64,000 bases of DNA from Aporhodopirellula aestuarii (GTDB taxonomy: Bacteria > Planctomycetota > Planctomycetia > Pirellulales > Pirellulaceae). The translations under genes were made by a program, and so were the position numbers. The notes under the pieces were generated by a model. The model was given only the letters and a program-made list of their open reading frames with translations. It made no database searches and was not told the DNA's origin. Location: NCBI RefSeq assembly GCF_023701485.1, contig NZ_JAMQBK010000088.1:1-64000 (forward strand). The letters are read 5' to 3'. Shown here in pieces: positions 35,621-44,927 of this stretch; positions within the stretch are counted from its first letter, which is position 1; every line of letters starts with the position of its first letter.

Positions 35621-36349
35621 ATGGCTCAAACGATAAACCGAGATGAGCGCGATGACGGAAAGTTTCGTCGCCGTGAGTTACTTGCCCGGATATTGTTTTG
35701 GGCGGTTGTGTTGGTGTTGGTCAAGGTGTTTCTGTCGATCGTCATAGAGTATCGAAGGTACTTTCCGGCAGATTTTGAATCTAATTTTCTGAGTGGGCGG
35801 CGGCACTCGTTCACGGGCGGATATCGACAGGCGTTTTACGTTCATATCCTTTCGAGTCCGATCGCGTTGGTGTTAGCGACTTTCTTGGTGGTCAGCGGCG
35901 GCAAGAAACGATGGCAGGTGATGCATCGCTTCGCCGGGCGGATTCAGTTCATCTTGGTGTTGTTGGTGGTCGTGCCGAGCGGCATGGTGATGGCGAAAGA
36001 TGCCTACGCGGGTCCAATTTCAGCGGCGGGGTTCATTTCGTTGAACGTGGCCACGGCGGCCTGTCTGGTCATGGCAGTATGGCGTGCGCGGAATCGCAAA
36101 TTTGTTGCCCATCGTCGTTGGGCGACGAGATCTTTCGTGCTGCTGGCGTCCCCGTTGCTGTTGAGGCTGATCGCGGGTGCGGCGATCGTGACGGGTTGGG
36201 AATCGGAGCGGTCTTATCAATTGAATTCGTGGATCAGTTGGTTGATTCCGCTGATGATCTACGAAATTTGCTTTGCGTATCCAAAACCGCGACAATTCAG
36301 TTCGGGGACGAGTGCGGTCATCCAAGTCGAAAACGGGGGGTCACGATGA
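35621..36349 (+). CDS. DUF2306 membrane protein
   Basis: About 242 residues from the ATG at 35621, with an N-terminal charged segment and around six membrane helices (for example ILFWAVVLVLVKVFLSIVI). The histidines in AFYVHILSSPIAL, MHRFAGRIQ and HRRWATRSFVLL are the pattern of DUF2306 proteins, which resemble b-type haem membrane proteins; haem binding is inferred. The stop overlaps the ATG of the next lipoprotein gene (ATGA at 36346-36349), so the two are coupled. Confidence 0.82.
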   Translation: MAQTINRDERDDGKFRRRELLARILFWAVVLVLVKVFLSIVIEYRRYFPADFESNFLSGRRHSFTGGYRQAFYVHILSSPIALVLATFLVVSGGKKRWQVMHRFAGRIQFILVLLVVVPSGMVMAKDAYAGPISAAGFISLNVATAACLVMAVWRARNRKFVAHRRWATRSFVLLASPLLLRLIAGAAIVTGWESERSYQLNSWISWLIPLMIYEICFAYPKPRQFSSGTSAVIQVENGGSR

Positions 36350-36525
36350 GGCGGGAATTCATTCGATGGAGTGGTTTGGCAACCCTGTTGCTCTTTGGGG
36401 TGGTCGGTTGCAATGGCGAACCGTTTATTCGGGTGCCTGATGCCGACGAAGAATTCTCGACGCCGGCCGACTATCAAAACTACGATCTCGAAATGCGTGA
36501 GCTTTCGGCCGGTCAATCCGAATAA
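36346..36525 (+). CDS. Small lipoprotein preceding DUF1559 gene
   Basis: A 59-residue protein with a hydrophobic signal (GLATLLLFGVVGC) and Cys22 as the lipobox cysteine; the rest is acidic with a PDADEEFSTP stretch. GGGGGG at 36335-36340 is the likely ribosome site. It overlaps the DUF2306 gene by four bases and is followed after 10 bases by a DUF1559 gene, the same order as the pair at 11918-12142 and 10576-11787. Confidence 0.85.
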   Translation: MRREFIRWSGLATLLLFGVVGCNGEPFIRVPDADEEFSTPADYQNYDLEMRELSAGQSE

Positions 36526-36535
36526 GGGGACACGT

Positions 36536-37756
36536 GTGAATTGCAAAATCGAAAGAAACGTGATGGGAAAAAGTAGTGCCAGACGTGGGTTCACTGTCGT
36601 TGAGCTGTTCGTGGTGATTGTCATCATTGGAGTGCTTGTTGGATTGCTGCTGCCCGCGACACGCGGTGCGAAAGAAGCGGCGCGGCGGATGAGTTGCAGC
36701 AACAACTTCAAACAAATCGGGCTGGGGCTGCACAACTATCATTCCGCATACGATCGGTTGCCGATGCAGATGGGTGGCACGTACGATCCCAATTCGGATT
36801 CAGGTGGAACGTCGCCACCGGGTAACAACCGCTATCGGCTGAGTTTCCTCGTAGGCCTTCTACCCTTTGTCGAATCTCAGTCGCTATGGGAACAAATCAC
36901 GACGGGCGAAGACGACCAAGAACGAGATGTCCCATTCGCGGCGATGGGGCCGGCCCCGTGGACGCGGCAATTTAATCCATGGCAAACAGAGATTCCGACA
37001 TTTCGTTGTCCATCGGATCCGGGACTGGGTTTGCCTTCGCACGGTCGCACCAACTATTCCGCCTGCTTGGGGGATGCAACCCATTGGCTCAATACCGGGG
37101 CAACTCGATGGGATTCTGAGTCATTGACTTGGGTAGATGATCGCAAATCACAGGTTGAGGCGTCGGGACGTGGCGTGTTTGTTCCGCGTGCGGTGACGCG
37201 ATTTCGCGATGTCTTGGATGGGCTCGCCAATACGATTATGGCTGGTGAAATCTGTACCGATTTAGGTGATCGGGACAAGCGTACCAGTGGATCGCTGTTG
37301 AATTCGTGGGCGATGATTCATGACACTCCGACGCTTTGCCGAGATCAAATTTCGTCGCTGCGCCCGCAGTTCTGGATTCCCCAGAATGAGCCGGAGGCAC
37401 CCGCTGGGATCGGCAGCAGCAACCAACGTCGAGGATTCCGGTGGGCCGACGGGGCGGCTTTGTACACGGGGATGAATACCATCCTACCGCCTAATTCTGA
37501 GGTCTGTCTTGCCGGTGGCGATTCGGGGATCGGCGTTCTGTCGTCGTCGAGTCGCCATCAAGGTGGCACGCATGTTTTGATGGGAGACGGTGCGATTAAG
37601 TTCATTACCGACTCGATCGAATCGGGGAATCCCGATACCGGCACGGTGATGTTCGGTGGCACCGGGCCGCGTGAACCGGGTTCGTTTAGTCCGTATGGAT
37701 TGTGGGGGAAACTCGGAACCCGGGCCAGCGCCGAGGAGATCGAGACCAGCCTCTAA
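36536..37756 (+). CDS. DUF1559 pseudopilin-like protein
   Basis: The GTG at 36536 has AAGGGGA (36524-36530) at ideal spacing, giving 406 residues; an ATG at 36563 would also keep the leader. The pilin-like leader GFTVVELFVVIVIIGVLVG is followed by RRMSCSNNFKQIGLGLHNYH, and the family C-terminal block SSRHQGGTHVLMGDGAIKF is present. It is closely similar in architecture to the protein encoded at 10576-11787. The upstream frame back to 36371 overlaps the lipoprotein gene and is not coding. Location is probably the envelope; the function is unknown. Confidence 0.92.
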   Translation: MNCKIERNVMGKSSARRGFTVVELFVVIVIIGVLVGLLLPATRGAKEAARRMSCSNNFKQIGLGLHNYHSAYDRLPMQMGGTYDPNSDSGGTSPPGNNRYRLSFLVGLLPFVESQSLWEQITTGEDDQERDVPFAAMGPAPWTRQFNPWQTEIPTFRCPSDPGLGLPSHGRTNYSACLGDATHWLNTGATRWDSESLTWVDDRKSQVEASGRGVFVPRAVTRFRDVLDGLANTIMAGEICTDLGDRDKRTSGSLLNSWAMIHDTPTLCRDQISSLRPQFWIPQNEPEAPAGIGSSNQRRGFRWADGAALYTGMNTILPPNSEVCLAGGDSGIGVLSSSSRHQGGTHVLMGDGAIKFITDSIESGNPDTGTVMFGGTGPREPGSFSPYGLWGKLGTRASAEEIETSL

Positions 37757-37797
37757 TCGCTACGAGAGCATGAGCCGCCTACGCGATCGTCGCGTTC

Positions 37798-40362
37798 TCA
37801 TTTGCTACCGGAGACAACCGTCTCGAGTTTATTGAAGGTGTCGAGCCACTTGTTTTCTGCCTCGCTACCTTCGGGGATTGCCAGTCGGGCACTCGCGATC
37901 TGTTTGAGAGTTTGTTTCTCAAGCGACGCGCGTTCCGAATCGCTATCGACGACCTGGGCAAGCATCCATCGACAGCGTGCGAGATGGAAGTGAGCTTCGA
38001 GTAGCGACATGGCGTGTTGTTCGGTGCCACGTTCGGAGTATCGCAGTCGATGCAAATTGACGGCGAGTTTGGACCAACCCCAGATCGACGGTTGGTCTTT
38101 CGAACTTTGGATCGCCGCCCGTAATTTATCTTCGGAATCGTTTTGGATGGCGAGTTCTTCGAGCGTCAATGCCGCTTGTCTCTGCAAGTCAAAGACGTTG
38201 GGGGTTGTTTCCAAAATCTGGGAAATCACGGCCAATGATGCTTCCGTTTTGCCTGCCAGACGCAGCCATTCGGCCTGGCGAACTTGAGTCGGCGCCAACA
38301 TGTTTTGTGGCAAAGTTTTTGCGGAGAGGATCGTTTCACACGACTTCGCCGCCCGCTCATAACATTTCCGGGCGAGGTCGTCGTTGGGGGCCTTTTCCGC
38401 GAGCGTGGCCCAGGACTGAGCCATCCACAATTGATCTTGCAGGCCGGCAGCGGTTGAGTTGGGCGGGGTTTTCGCGAGCGTTTCGTCGAGCATCTTGACG
38501 TCGCTCATGGAGACCGTGTCCTGAGCGAGGACTTCCTTGAATCGGCGAATGGCTGTGGCGTACTGCATCGACTGCACCTGGCTGCCGCTTTGTTTACCCA
38601 ACATAACGTCAAGGGTTTCGAGTGACTTTTGTGCTCCTTGGAGGTCGCCTTCTGCCGTTTGCGCTTTGTAGACGAGTTGGAAGATCGTTTGGGCAAACGC
38701 GGCAGGGACGACAATGGTTTTGGGGTTTCCGGTTTTCTTGACGCGGATTGAGCCGACCACTGGAAACTTACCCTTCGTCGTCCAGCGGATGACGTCGGTG
38801 GTATCGCCGGTGCGGTCGGCGATGACGGCGAGCATTTGTTTGGCCGTGAGTAGTCGCATCGTTGGCTTTTTGAGATCCGCTTCCATTGCCGTCACGGCGG
38901 CGCGGAACTCGTCGCTCGATTTCTTTAAGAGGTCGAGCATGGCATCCGGATCGGCATCCCGGTGGCTGGCCTCGGTTAGAAAAATCGACCAATACGCGAC
39001 GCCCGAAGCGATCTTGGCGTCGACGTACGCGTCGGAATCTTTGCCGACGTGGGAGTACGCATCGACGGCAAGCTTGGGATGCTCGAAGGCGGCATACAAT
39101 TGACCGAGCGTGAACCAGAGTTGATCCCGTTGGGGATCGTCCGGCCATTTCGTTTCGATCAACTGGGCGATCGTTTCCATAAAGCGAAGCTCACCCACTT
39201 CTTCGGGGATACCCCAGTGGTTTGATGAGGCTTCTTGGACGGCTGCCAATGCGATGAATGCTGCGTCACGGGTCGCACTCTCCTCGGGGTCGCCGAGGCG
39301 TGCGGCCGTTTCGCCATAGATGGCAGCCTCCATCAAGTGGCCAGCCTTGAGCGATAGAAATGCGAGCAGATAAAGCAGCTCGTTTCGTTTCTCGAGATTG
39401 TCACGTCTGAGCGATAAACCGTAGGCGACTTTGACAGCGCCGAGCGTCTCGCCGAGCTTGGTTTGATACTCTTCGCTATCGGTCGCTTTGTCTCCGAGTT
39501 CGGCCCACGCCTCGTAGTTCTGATAGGCGACGTTGTACGCTTCGTCAAAGTAATTCGACGACTTGGCGGGTTCGATGAGCGGGATTCGTTGACGGGGTTC
39601 GACTCGCTCGGGAAGTGAAGTGACAGGCGCTTGGGTCTGACCGCCGTACGGTGAACGTTCGGATTCGGCAGGTGCGCTCGCGATTGGTTTTTTTGTTTGG
39701 GTGGCAGATGTGTTTTTTTCCGTGGCGCCCAAAACATTGGCGGTGGGTTGCGCGAACAGCGGAGTGGGTACTTGCGCGACGAGATTCTTAAGCGTCCCGG
39801 GTTTGATGACGGCTTTTTTGGGGGGCGCGGCCGCTTGTTTTTGCTTGGCCGCGTTTGATCGATCGCGGGCGGACTGGGATTGGTCACCGCCAGTTGATTG
39901 CAGCAAAAACATCGTGATGGATGTCAACAACAATAACGCGACGAAACCCGCACCTGCGATCAGGGGCCAGGAGTTCTTTTTTCGATTTCTCCTGCTGGGA
40001 CGCTCTTCGTCCGCTTTCTCATCACGCTTTTTGGCATCCTTGTTCTTGCGTTTTTTCGGAGCCTTGTCTTCGGTGTCTAACGTGATGATCGGCGACGTGG
40101 TCGGCTCGTCGTCACCGCTCGGTTCGTCATCCAGGTTCGGTGCGTCGTCATCGCTCAGCGCGTCATCACGGTTCGGTGCATCGTCATCAAGCGGCGCGTC
40201 GTCATCCGTCGTTGCATCGTCACGGATCGGAACTGCGGAATCATCCAGCTCGGGCCGTTGGTTGTCGATGGCGGTTACCAGTCGGCCCTGGAGAGATACA
40301 AAGAGGGTAGCCCCGCAGTCACATCGCAGCGAAGTACCCAGCGTTTGCCCGAGTCGGTGCAC
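37798..40362 (-). CDS. Membrane protein with zinc-ribbon remnant, acidic repeats and TPR-like domain
   Basis: The first usual start is the GTG at 40362 (854 residues). Just after it CDCG is half of a zinc ribbon; the other half, CPVC, is encoded in the same frame immediately upstream (40366-40380) but before it there is no ATG, GTG or TTG back to the TAA at 40450-40452, so a rare ATC (40413) or ATT (40383) start is possible. An acidic DDDAP-type repeat occupies about 40-86, a basic segment 100-130 and a transmembrane helix 133-155 (PLIAGAGFVALLLLTSITMF). The ~680-residue C-terminal part is helical with the character of tetratricopeptide repeats, presumably periplasmic or extracellular. It lies 48-98 bases downstream of the vWA gene, so the pair is probably co-transcribed. 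No function known. Confidence 0.8.
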   Translation of the reverse strand: MHRLGQTLGTSLRCDCGATLFVSLQGRLVTAIDNQRPELDDSAVPIRDDATTDDDAPLDDDAPNRDDALSDDDAPNLDDEPSGDDEPTTSPIITLDTEDKAPKKRKNKDAKKRDEKADEERPSRRNRKKNSWPLIAGAGFVALLLLTSITMFLLQSTGGDQSQSARDRSNAAKQKQAAAPPKKAVIKPGTLKNLVAQVPTPLFAQPTANVLGATEKNTSATQTKKPIASAPAESERSPYGGQTQAPVTSLPERVEPRQRIPLIEPAKSSNYFDEAYNVAYQNYEAWAELGDKATDSEEYQTKLGETLGAVKVAYGLSLRRDNLEKRNELLYLLAFLSLKAGHLMEAAIYGETAARLGDPEESATRDAAFIALAAVQEASSNHWGIPEEVGELRFMETIAQLIETKWPDDPQRDQLWFTLGQLYAAFEHPKLAVDAYSHVGKDSDAYVDAKIASGVAYWSIFLTEASHRDADPDAMLDLLKKSSDEFRAAVTAMEADLKKPTMRLLTAKQMLAVIADRTGDTTDVIRWTTKGKFPVVGSIRVKKTGNPKTIVVPAAFAQTIFQLVYKAQTAEGDLQGAQKSLETLDVMLGKQSGSQVQSMQYATAIRRFKEVLAQDTVSMSDVKMLDETLAKTPPNSTAAGLQDQLWMAQSWATLAEKAPNDDLARKCYERAAKSCETILSAKTLPQNMLAPTQVRQAEWLRLAGKTEASLAVISQILETTPNVFDLQRQAALTLEELAIQNDSEDKLRAAIQSSKDQPSIWGWSKLAVNLHRLRYSERGTEQHAMSLLEAHFHLARCRWMLAQVVDSDSERASLEKQTLKQIASARLAIPEGSEAENKWLDTFNKLETVVSGSK

Positions 40363-40460
40363 TTTGAGGCAAACCGGGCAAATGCCTTTGTTTTTTGACG
40401 TTGAATCAGTGATGGAAGATACTCCGGTAGCTTTCGTGACGCCGAGTAATTAGTTCGTAA

Positions 40461-41978
40461 TTATTTCGGTTTCAACATGATGCCCCAGATGGGGCCTCGG
40501 GTGGAGTTTCTTGGGCGAGGATATCGCTGCGCCATTGCCGCCCCTTCTGGCATCACGCCGACATCACGATAGTTTCCCTTGTGGCTGGTTGCCAGTAATT
40601 CAAATTGAGCGGCATCCTTTTTCTGGACCTCCATTCCTCGTGTGTGGATCACGATATTGGGATTCGGCCTGGAGGCGAAATATTGAGCGGCACCATCGGT
40701 GAAGGCACCGTCGCCGAGCACGTAGATGACGTCGGGTTTGAGATCGAGCGCGATTTGAATGGCCTTTTTACCGTTCGTTCTCAGGCATAGTGGTACCGTA
40801 TCGAGCCAATTGGCGAGTAAGGCTTTGTTTCGCGGTGTGGCGGCGACCAGATTGGGCACGGTGTTCGGGTGCATCATCCCGTATGCCGTGTCGCTGTAGA
40901 AAATGACGTAGAAACGCTGTTTGGGCGTGAGTTGGTTGACGGTCAGCATGAGTTGGATGAGGGCCGTTTCGAATCGCCCTCTTGTCATGCTGTTGGAGTT
41001 GTCGATCACGAACACATTGTTGATCGCGGCAAACTTGCTGCCGAAAAACGTCGGTTTTCCTTTGACCGATGCGATCCCCGTGCCCGGGGTTGTCGAGGCT
41101 TTGGCGGGTGTTGTGGGCGGCTTGATCGATGCGAAGTTCACGGCGGAAAGAAAATCCGGCGTGGTGGCTGTTTCGGTGACGTCAGGGACGACTTCCTCAA
41201 CCGGCGCCGAATCGGCCTCGGGTTCCTCGGTCGGCTCGGTGATCTCGATGGGTTCGGTTTCGATCGTGAACTCTTCGACGACGTTGTCGCTCGAACTCGG
41301 CGCCGCGACGATCACGAACTTCTGTTTTTCTGGGTTTACCAAGTAGAAACTCGCCAACATCAGAACGATCGCCACGTGGATCAAGACACTGATGCTGTTG
41401 GTCCCTAATTGGCGCAAGTATGCGTCACGTCGCTCGGCGAACCAGAACTGAAAGCGGAGCCATTCTTTGCGCCATCCCGTTTGCTCCTCGATTTGCCGTT
41501 GCTGTTCGAGACGCAATTCTTCGGCTTCACGCTCGGACCGTTCGATGGCTGCGACCATCGACAGAGGTGCGATGGTTTGAGGCTGAGGGGATTCGGCGGG
41601 TTGCGGTTGTGCTTTGGGCTGTTCGATTTTCGGGGGGGTGGCATTGTCGACTTCGACGGCCGAATCCGTGGTCGGCGCTTTTAACGTCGGGACCGGCGAG
41701 TTCGACGTAGTGTCTGGCGAGGTGATCTCTTTCGCCGGGTTTGATTTCCGCCGTTCGCGCGATAGCACGTCACGGTAGCCCTGGTGTTCGGCAGTCCCGC
41801 CCTTCTCGACGGGGACTTCGAACAGCCGCCCGTCCTTTTCGAGAATCATCAACCCCCGACTTTCGGGCCGGTAGTAGCCGTTGGCTTCCGCTTTCGGAAG
41901 CTCCGAACGGGGGATCAGTAGGAATTCGATGCCGTTAGAAACCGAAACAAATCGGGAGCGACTTTGAGGAGAAGACAT
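40461..41978 (-). CDS. von Willebrand factor A-domain membrane protein
   Basis: The ATG at 41978 gives 505 residues; the in-frame ATG at 42032 adds 18 residues with no family character. The N-terminal ~65 residues form a small soluble unit (FLLIPRSELPK, YYRPESRGLMIL), then Pro/Thr-rich linker, a coiled coil (EREAEELRLEQQRQIEEQ), one transmembrane helix near 194-214 (VLIHVAIVLMLASFYLV), an acidic linker (EPIEITEPTEEPEADS), and a C-terminal vWA domain whose metal site is DNSNSM near 325-330. vWA domains bind proteins through the metal site. The gene directly precedes the zinc-ribbon/TPR-like membrane protein gene; a shared envelope complex is plausible but unproven. Confidence 0.82.
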   Translation of the reverse strand: MSSPQSRSRFVSVSNGIEFLLIPRSELPKAEANGYYRPESRGLMILEKDGRLFEVPVEKGGTAEHQGYRDVLSRERRKSNPAKEITSPDTTSNSPVPTLKAPTTDSAVEVDNATPPKIEQPKAQPQPAESPQPQTIAPLSMVAAIERSEREAEELRLEQQRQIEEQTGWRKEWLRFQFWFAERRDAYLRQLGTNSISVLIHVAIVLMLASFYLVNPEKQKFVIVAAPSSSDNVVEEFTIETEPIEITEPTEEPEADSAPVEEVVPDVTETATTPDFLSAVNFASIKPPTTPAKASTTPGTGIASVKGKPTFFGSKFAAINNVFVIDNSNSMTRGRFETALIQLMLTVNQLTPKQRFYVIFYSDTAYGMMHPNTVPNLVAATPRNKALLANWLDTVPLCLRTNGKKAIQIALDLKPDVIYVLGDGAFTDGAAQYFASRPNPNIVIHTRGMEVQKKDAAQFELLATSHKGNYRDVGVMPEGAAMAQRYPRPRNSTRGPIWGIMLKPK

Positions 41979-42099
41979 TGCAAAGAAGAGTGGTTTTGGT
42001 GGGCATGATGCTGTTTTGCGGGGTGTGGGCAACCCGCAACCTATAGAGAACGCAGTCGGTGGTCAAAGGTACCTCTCATGCCCGTCAAAATACGCGATT

Positions 42100-43485
42100 T
42101 CAACCCTTGAACGCGGCGATCACGCTGGACAGGGATTGTTTGGCGTCGCCGAAGAGCATTCGCGTGTTTTGGCCAAAGAACAACGGGTTATCGACGCCAG
42201 AGAAACCGGACGCCATCGAGCGTTTGAGCACAAAGACGGTCCGGGCGTGGTCGACGTTGATGATCGGCATCCCGTAGATCGGGCTGTTTTCGTCTTCGCG
42301 GGCGGCCGGATTGACCACGTCATTGGCCCCGATCACGATCGCGACATCGACGTTTTCGATTCTCCGGTTGATGTCTTCCATCTCGACCAATTGGTCGTAG
42401 GGGACGTTGGCTTCGGCCAGCAGCACGTTCATGTGACCGGGCATCCGTCCGGCGACCGGGTGGATCGCGTAGCTGACTTCGGCACCGTTCTGTTCGAGCA
42501 ATTCGCCGAGTTCTCGCACCACGTGTTGGGCCTGCGCCACCGCCATGCCATAGCCGGGGACCATGACAACTGAGGAAGCGGCTTCCAGGATGAGATACGC
42601 GTCCTCGGGGACGATCGGTTTGACTTCGCCTTCGACCTTGGTCGCGGTTTTTGCCGCCGTGAACCCGGAGAACAGCACGTGGCTCAGCGAGCGGTTCATC
42701 GCTTTGCACATGATGTTGGTCAGGATGATCCCGGCGGCGCCGACGAGGGCACCGGCAACAATCAGAATCGTGTTGTTGATCGCGAGACCTGCGGCACAGG
42801 CGGCGAGACCGGAATAGCTGTTGAGCAGTGAGATCACGACGGGCATGTCGGCGCCGCCGATCGGAATCACCGCCATCACGCCGAGGACGAGCGAGAGGGC
42901 GATGACCGCGTAGATCAGCGTTGAGTTCCAAATCTCCGGCTGGGCCACCATTGCGGCGCCGCAGCCGATGGTGACGACGAGCAGCAGGAGGCTGATGAAT
43001 TGTTGACCGGGTAACGAGATCGCGCGGCTGGGCATCGTTTCGGACAATTTCCCCCATGCCACGATGCTGCCCGAAAACGTCACGCCACCGATCAGAATCG
43101 AGATCAAAATCGTGATGATCGTGAAGGCGGATTGCGATAGGTCGGCATCGGGTCCGCCGCCCATGTCGAGTGCCGCCCATCCGACAAACAGGCTGGCGAT
43201 ACCACCGGACCCGTTGAACAAGGCCACCATTTCGGGCATGCCCGTCATGGCGACTCGCCGGGCCGCGACCGCGCCGACGATCGTGCCGAGTACTGCGGCG
43301 ACGGCGATCCAGCGGAAATCGATGATCTCTTTCGAGCTGAGCGTGACAACGACGGCGACCAGCATCCCGAGAGATGAGAGTTGATTTCCCCGCACCGCGG
43401 TGGCGGGCGAGCTAAGCAGTTTTAATCCGAAGACAAATAGAATCGCCGAGACGATGTAGACGGCACCAATCCATTCTGGGCTCAT
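42100..43485 (-). CDS. pntB: NAD(P) transhydrogenase subunit beta
   Basis: A 461-residue protein with about nine membrane helices (first SAILFVFGLKLLSS-like segment) and a C-terminal NADP(H)-binding domain III, shown by VPGYGMAVAQAQH, the GRMPGHMNVLLAEA block and the GANDVVNPAA loop. With the two upstream alpha subunits it forms the proton-translocating transhydrogenase that reduces NADP+ with NADH using the proton gradient. It starts four bases inside the preceding pntAB gene. Confidence 0.95.
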   Translation of the reverse strand: MSPEWIGAVYIVSAILFVFGLKLLSSPATAVRGNQLSSLGMLVAVVVTLSSKEIIDFRWIAVAAVLGTIVGAVAARRVAMTGMPEMVALFNGSGGIASLFVGWAALDMGGGPDADLSQSAFTIITILISILIGGVTFSGSIVAWGKLSETMPSRAISLPGQQFISLLLLVVTIGCGAAMVAQPEIWNSTLIYAVIALSLVLGVMAVIPIGGADMPVVISLLNSYSGLAACAAGLAINNTILIVAGALVGAAGIILTNIMCKAMNRSLSHVLFSGFTAAKTATKVEGEVKPIVPEDAYLILEAASSVVMVPGYGMAVAQAQHVVRELGELLEQNGAEVSYAIHPVAGRMPGHMNVLLAEANVPYDQLVEMEDINRRIENVDVAIVIGANDVVNPAAREDENSPIYGMPIINVDHARTVFVLKRSMASGFSGVDNPLFFGQNTRMLFGDAKQSLSSVIAAFKG

Positions 43486-43778
43486 GATCGTGCCTCCGGT
43501 TCATCTTTCTTTTTAAACATGCCGAGCATGCGGTCGGTGACCATGTAGCCGCCGACGACGTTAATGGTTGCGAAGAACACCGCGATCGCACCGAGCCACG
43601 TGGCCCACGCGGCCATCTCGCCTCCGGCCAGGGTGAGGGCCCCGACGACGGTGATCCCCGAAATCGCATTGGCGCCCGACATCAAGGGCGTGTGCAACGT
43701 TGCGGGAACTTTTGAGATTAATTCGAATCCCAAAAAGATCGACAGCATCAAAACGAAACCTAGTAACACGGTTTCCAT
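43482..43778 (-). CDS. pntAB: NAD(P) transhydrogenase subunit alpha 2 (membrane part)
   Basis: A 98-residue membrane protein with three to four helices (VLLGFVLMLSIFLGFELIS at the start, then LMSGANAISGI, a conserved motif of the PntA membrane domain). In the three-subunit form of the enzyme this is separate from the NAD-binding subunit. Its stop overlaps the start of pntB and its start lies 18 bases after the pntAA stop. Confidence 0.93.
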   Translation of the reverse strand: METVLLGFVLMLSIFLGFELISKVPATLHTPLMSGANAISGITVVGALTLAGGEMAAWATWLGAIAVFFATINVVGGYMVTDRMLGMFKKKDEPEARS

Positions 43779-43796
43779 GGTGAGTTCTCGTTGGTG

Positions 43797-44927
43797 TTAT
43801 TGTTTGTCTTGAATCATCGGGTGAACGATTTGGCCGTCGCGCGTGATCACAGCGGCTTGGACAATTTCATCGTCGGGAGACAGCGTCAACTGCTTGGTTT
43901 CACTATCCCAGAAATCGGTAAGAAGGCTGACGAGGTTGTTGGAATACATCTCGCTGGCGTTTCGGCAGACGTGCGACGGGAGGTTTCCCATGCCGAGGAT
44001 TTTGACGCCGCCGACGTCGACGATTTCATTCAGGACGGAACCTTCGACGTTGCCTCCTGATTCGACGGCCATGTCGACGACGACGCTGCCGGGCTGCATC
44101 GCGGCGACCATTTCGGCGGTAACGATCCGCGGTGCGGGGCGGCCAAACAACTGCGCGGTCGTGATCACCACATCGGATCCCGCGATGACGGCGGCCTGTC
44201 CCTGTTTTTGCGATTCGATTTGTTCGGGCGTGAGTGCTTTGGCATAACCCTGTTCGGTTTGGCCGACTTCGCCGAGGTCAATTTCGACAAACTTGGCCCC
44301 GAGCGATCGGACTTGTTCGGCGACGACGGGCCGGGTGTCAAACGCTTCGACGCGAGCACCGAGACGTTTGGCCGTCGCGATCGCTTGCAAACCGGCAACC
44401 CCGGCTCCGATCACGAACACCCGCGCCGGGCGAATCGTTCCCGAGGGTGTCATCATCATCGGGAACGCTTTGGGACAGTGATACGCGGCTTGGATCACGG
44501 TGACGTATCCGGCCAAGTTCGCCTGCGATGAGAGCGCATCCATCTTTTGCGCCCGGGTGCTCCGGGGGATCATTTCCATCGAGATCGCCGTGGCACCGCG
44601 TGAAGCCATCGTATCGACGAGGTCGCGGCGGTTCATCGGATCCAGAAAACTGATGTGGACCGAGCCCTGTTTCAGCGATTGGAGATCATCGATTTCGGGT
44701 TGGCGAACGCGTAACACGATGTCCGATTGGCTCAGCACCGCGTTACGATCCGGTTCGATTGAAGCACCCGCCTCCGCATACTGTTGGTCGGAAAAACCAG
44801 ACGCAACTCCCAGTCCCGATTGGACAACGATTTCGAAACCGAGGCGGATCAGTTTCTTTGCGTTGTCGGGCACGATCGCCGTTCGGAGTTCGCCCGGCCA
44901 TGTTTCGACCGGCACACCAATTCGCAT
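43797..44927 (-). CDS. pntAA: NAD(P) transhydrogenase subunit alpha 1 (NAD-binding)
   Basis: From the ATG at 44927 the product has 376 residues; an upstream GTG at 44948 adds 7. It is the soluble NAD(H)-binding domain I: MRIGVPVETWPGE at the N-terminus, the Rossmann loop GAGVAGLQAIATAKRLGA, and the RQRD-loop equivalent and YAKALTPEQ segment in the C-terminal part. It lacks the membrane helices, which are supplied by pntAB, matching the three-gene arrangement. Confidence 0.93.
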   Translation of the reverse strand: MRIGVPVETWPGELRTAIVPDNAKKLIRLGFEIVVQSGLGVASGFSDQQYAEAGASIEPDRNAVLSQSDIVLRVRQPEIDDLQSLKQGSVHISFLDPMNRRDLVDTMASRGATAISMEMIPRSTRAQKMDALSSQANLAGYVTVIQAAYHCPKAFPMMMTPSGTIRPARVFVIGAGVAGLQAIATAKRLGARVEAFDTRPVVAEQVRSLGAKFVEIDLGEVGQTEQGYAKALTPEQIESQKQGQAAVIAGSDVVITTAQLFGRPAPRIVTAEMVAAMQPGSVVVDMAVESGGNVEGSVLNEIVDVGGVKILGMGNLPSHVCRNASEMYSNNLVSLLTDFWDSETKQLTLSPDDEIVQAAVITRDGQIVHPMIQDKQ

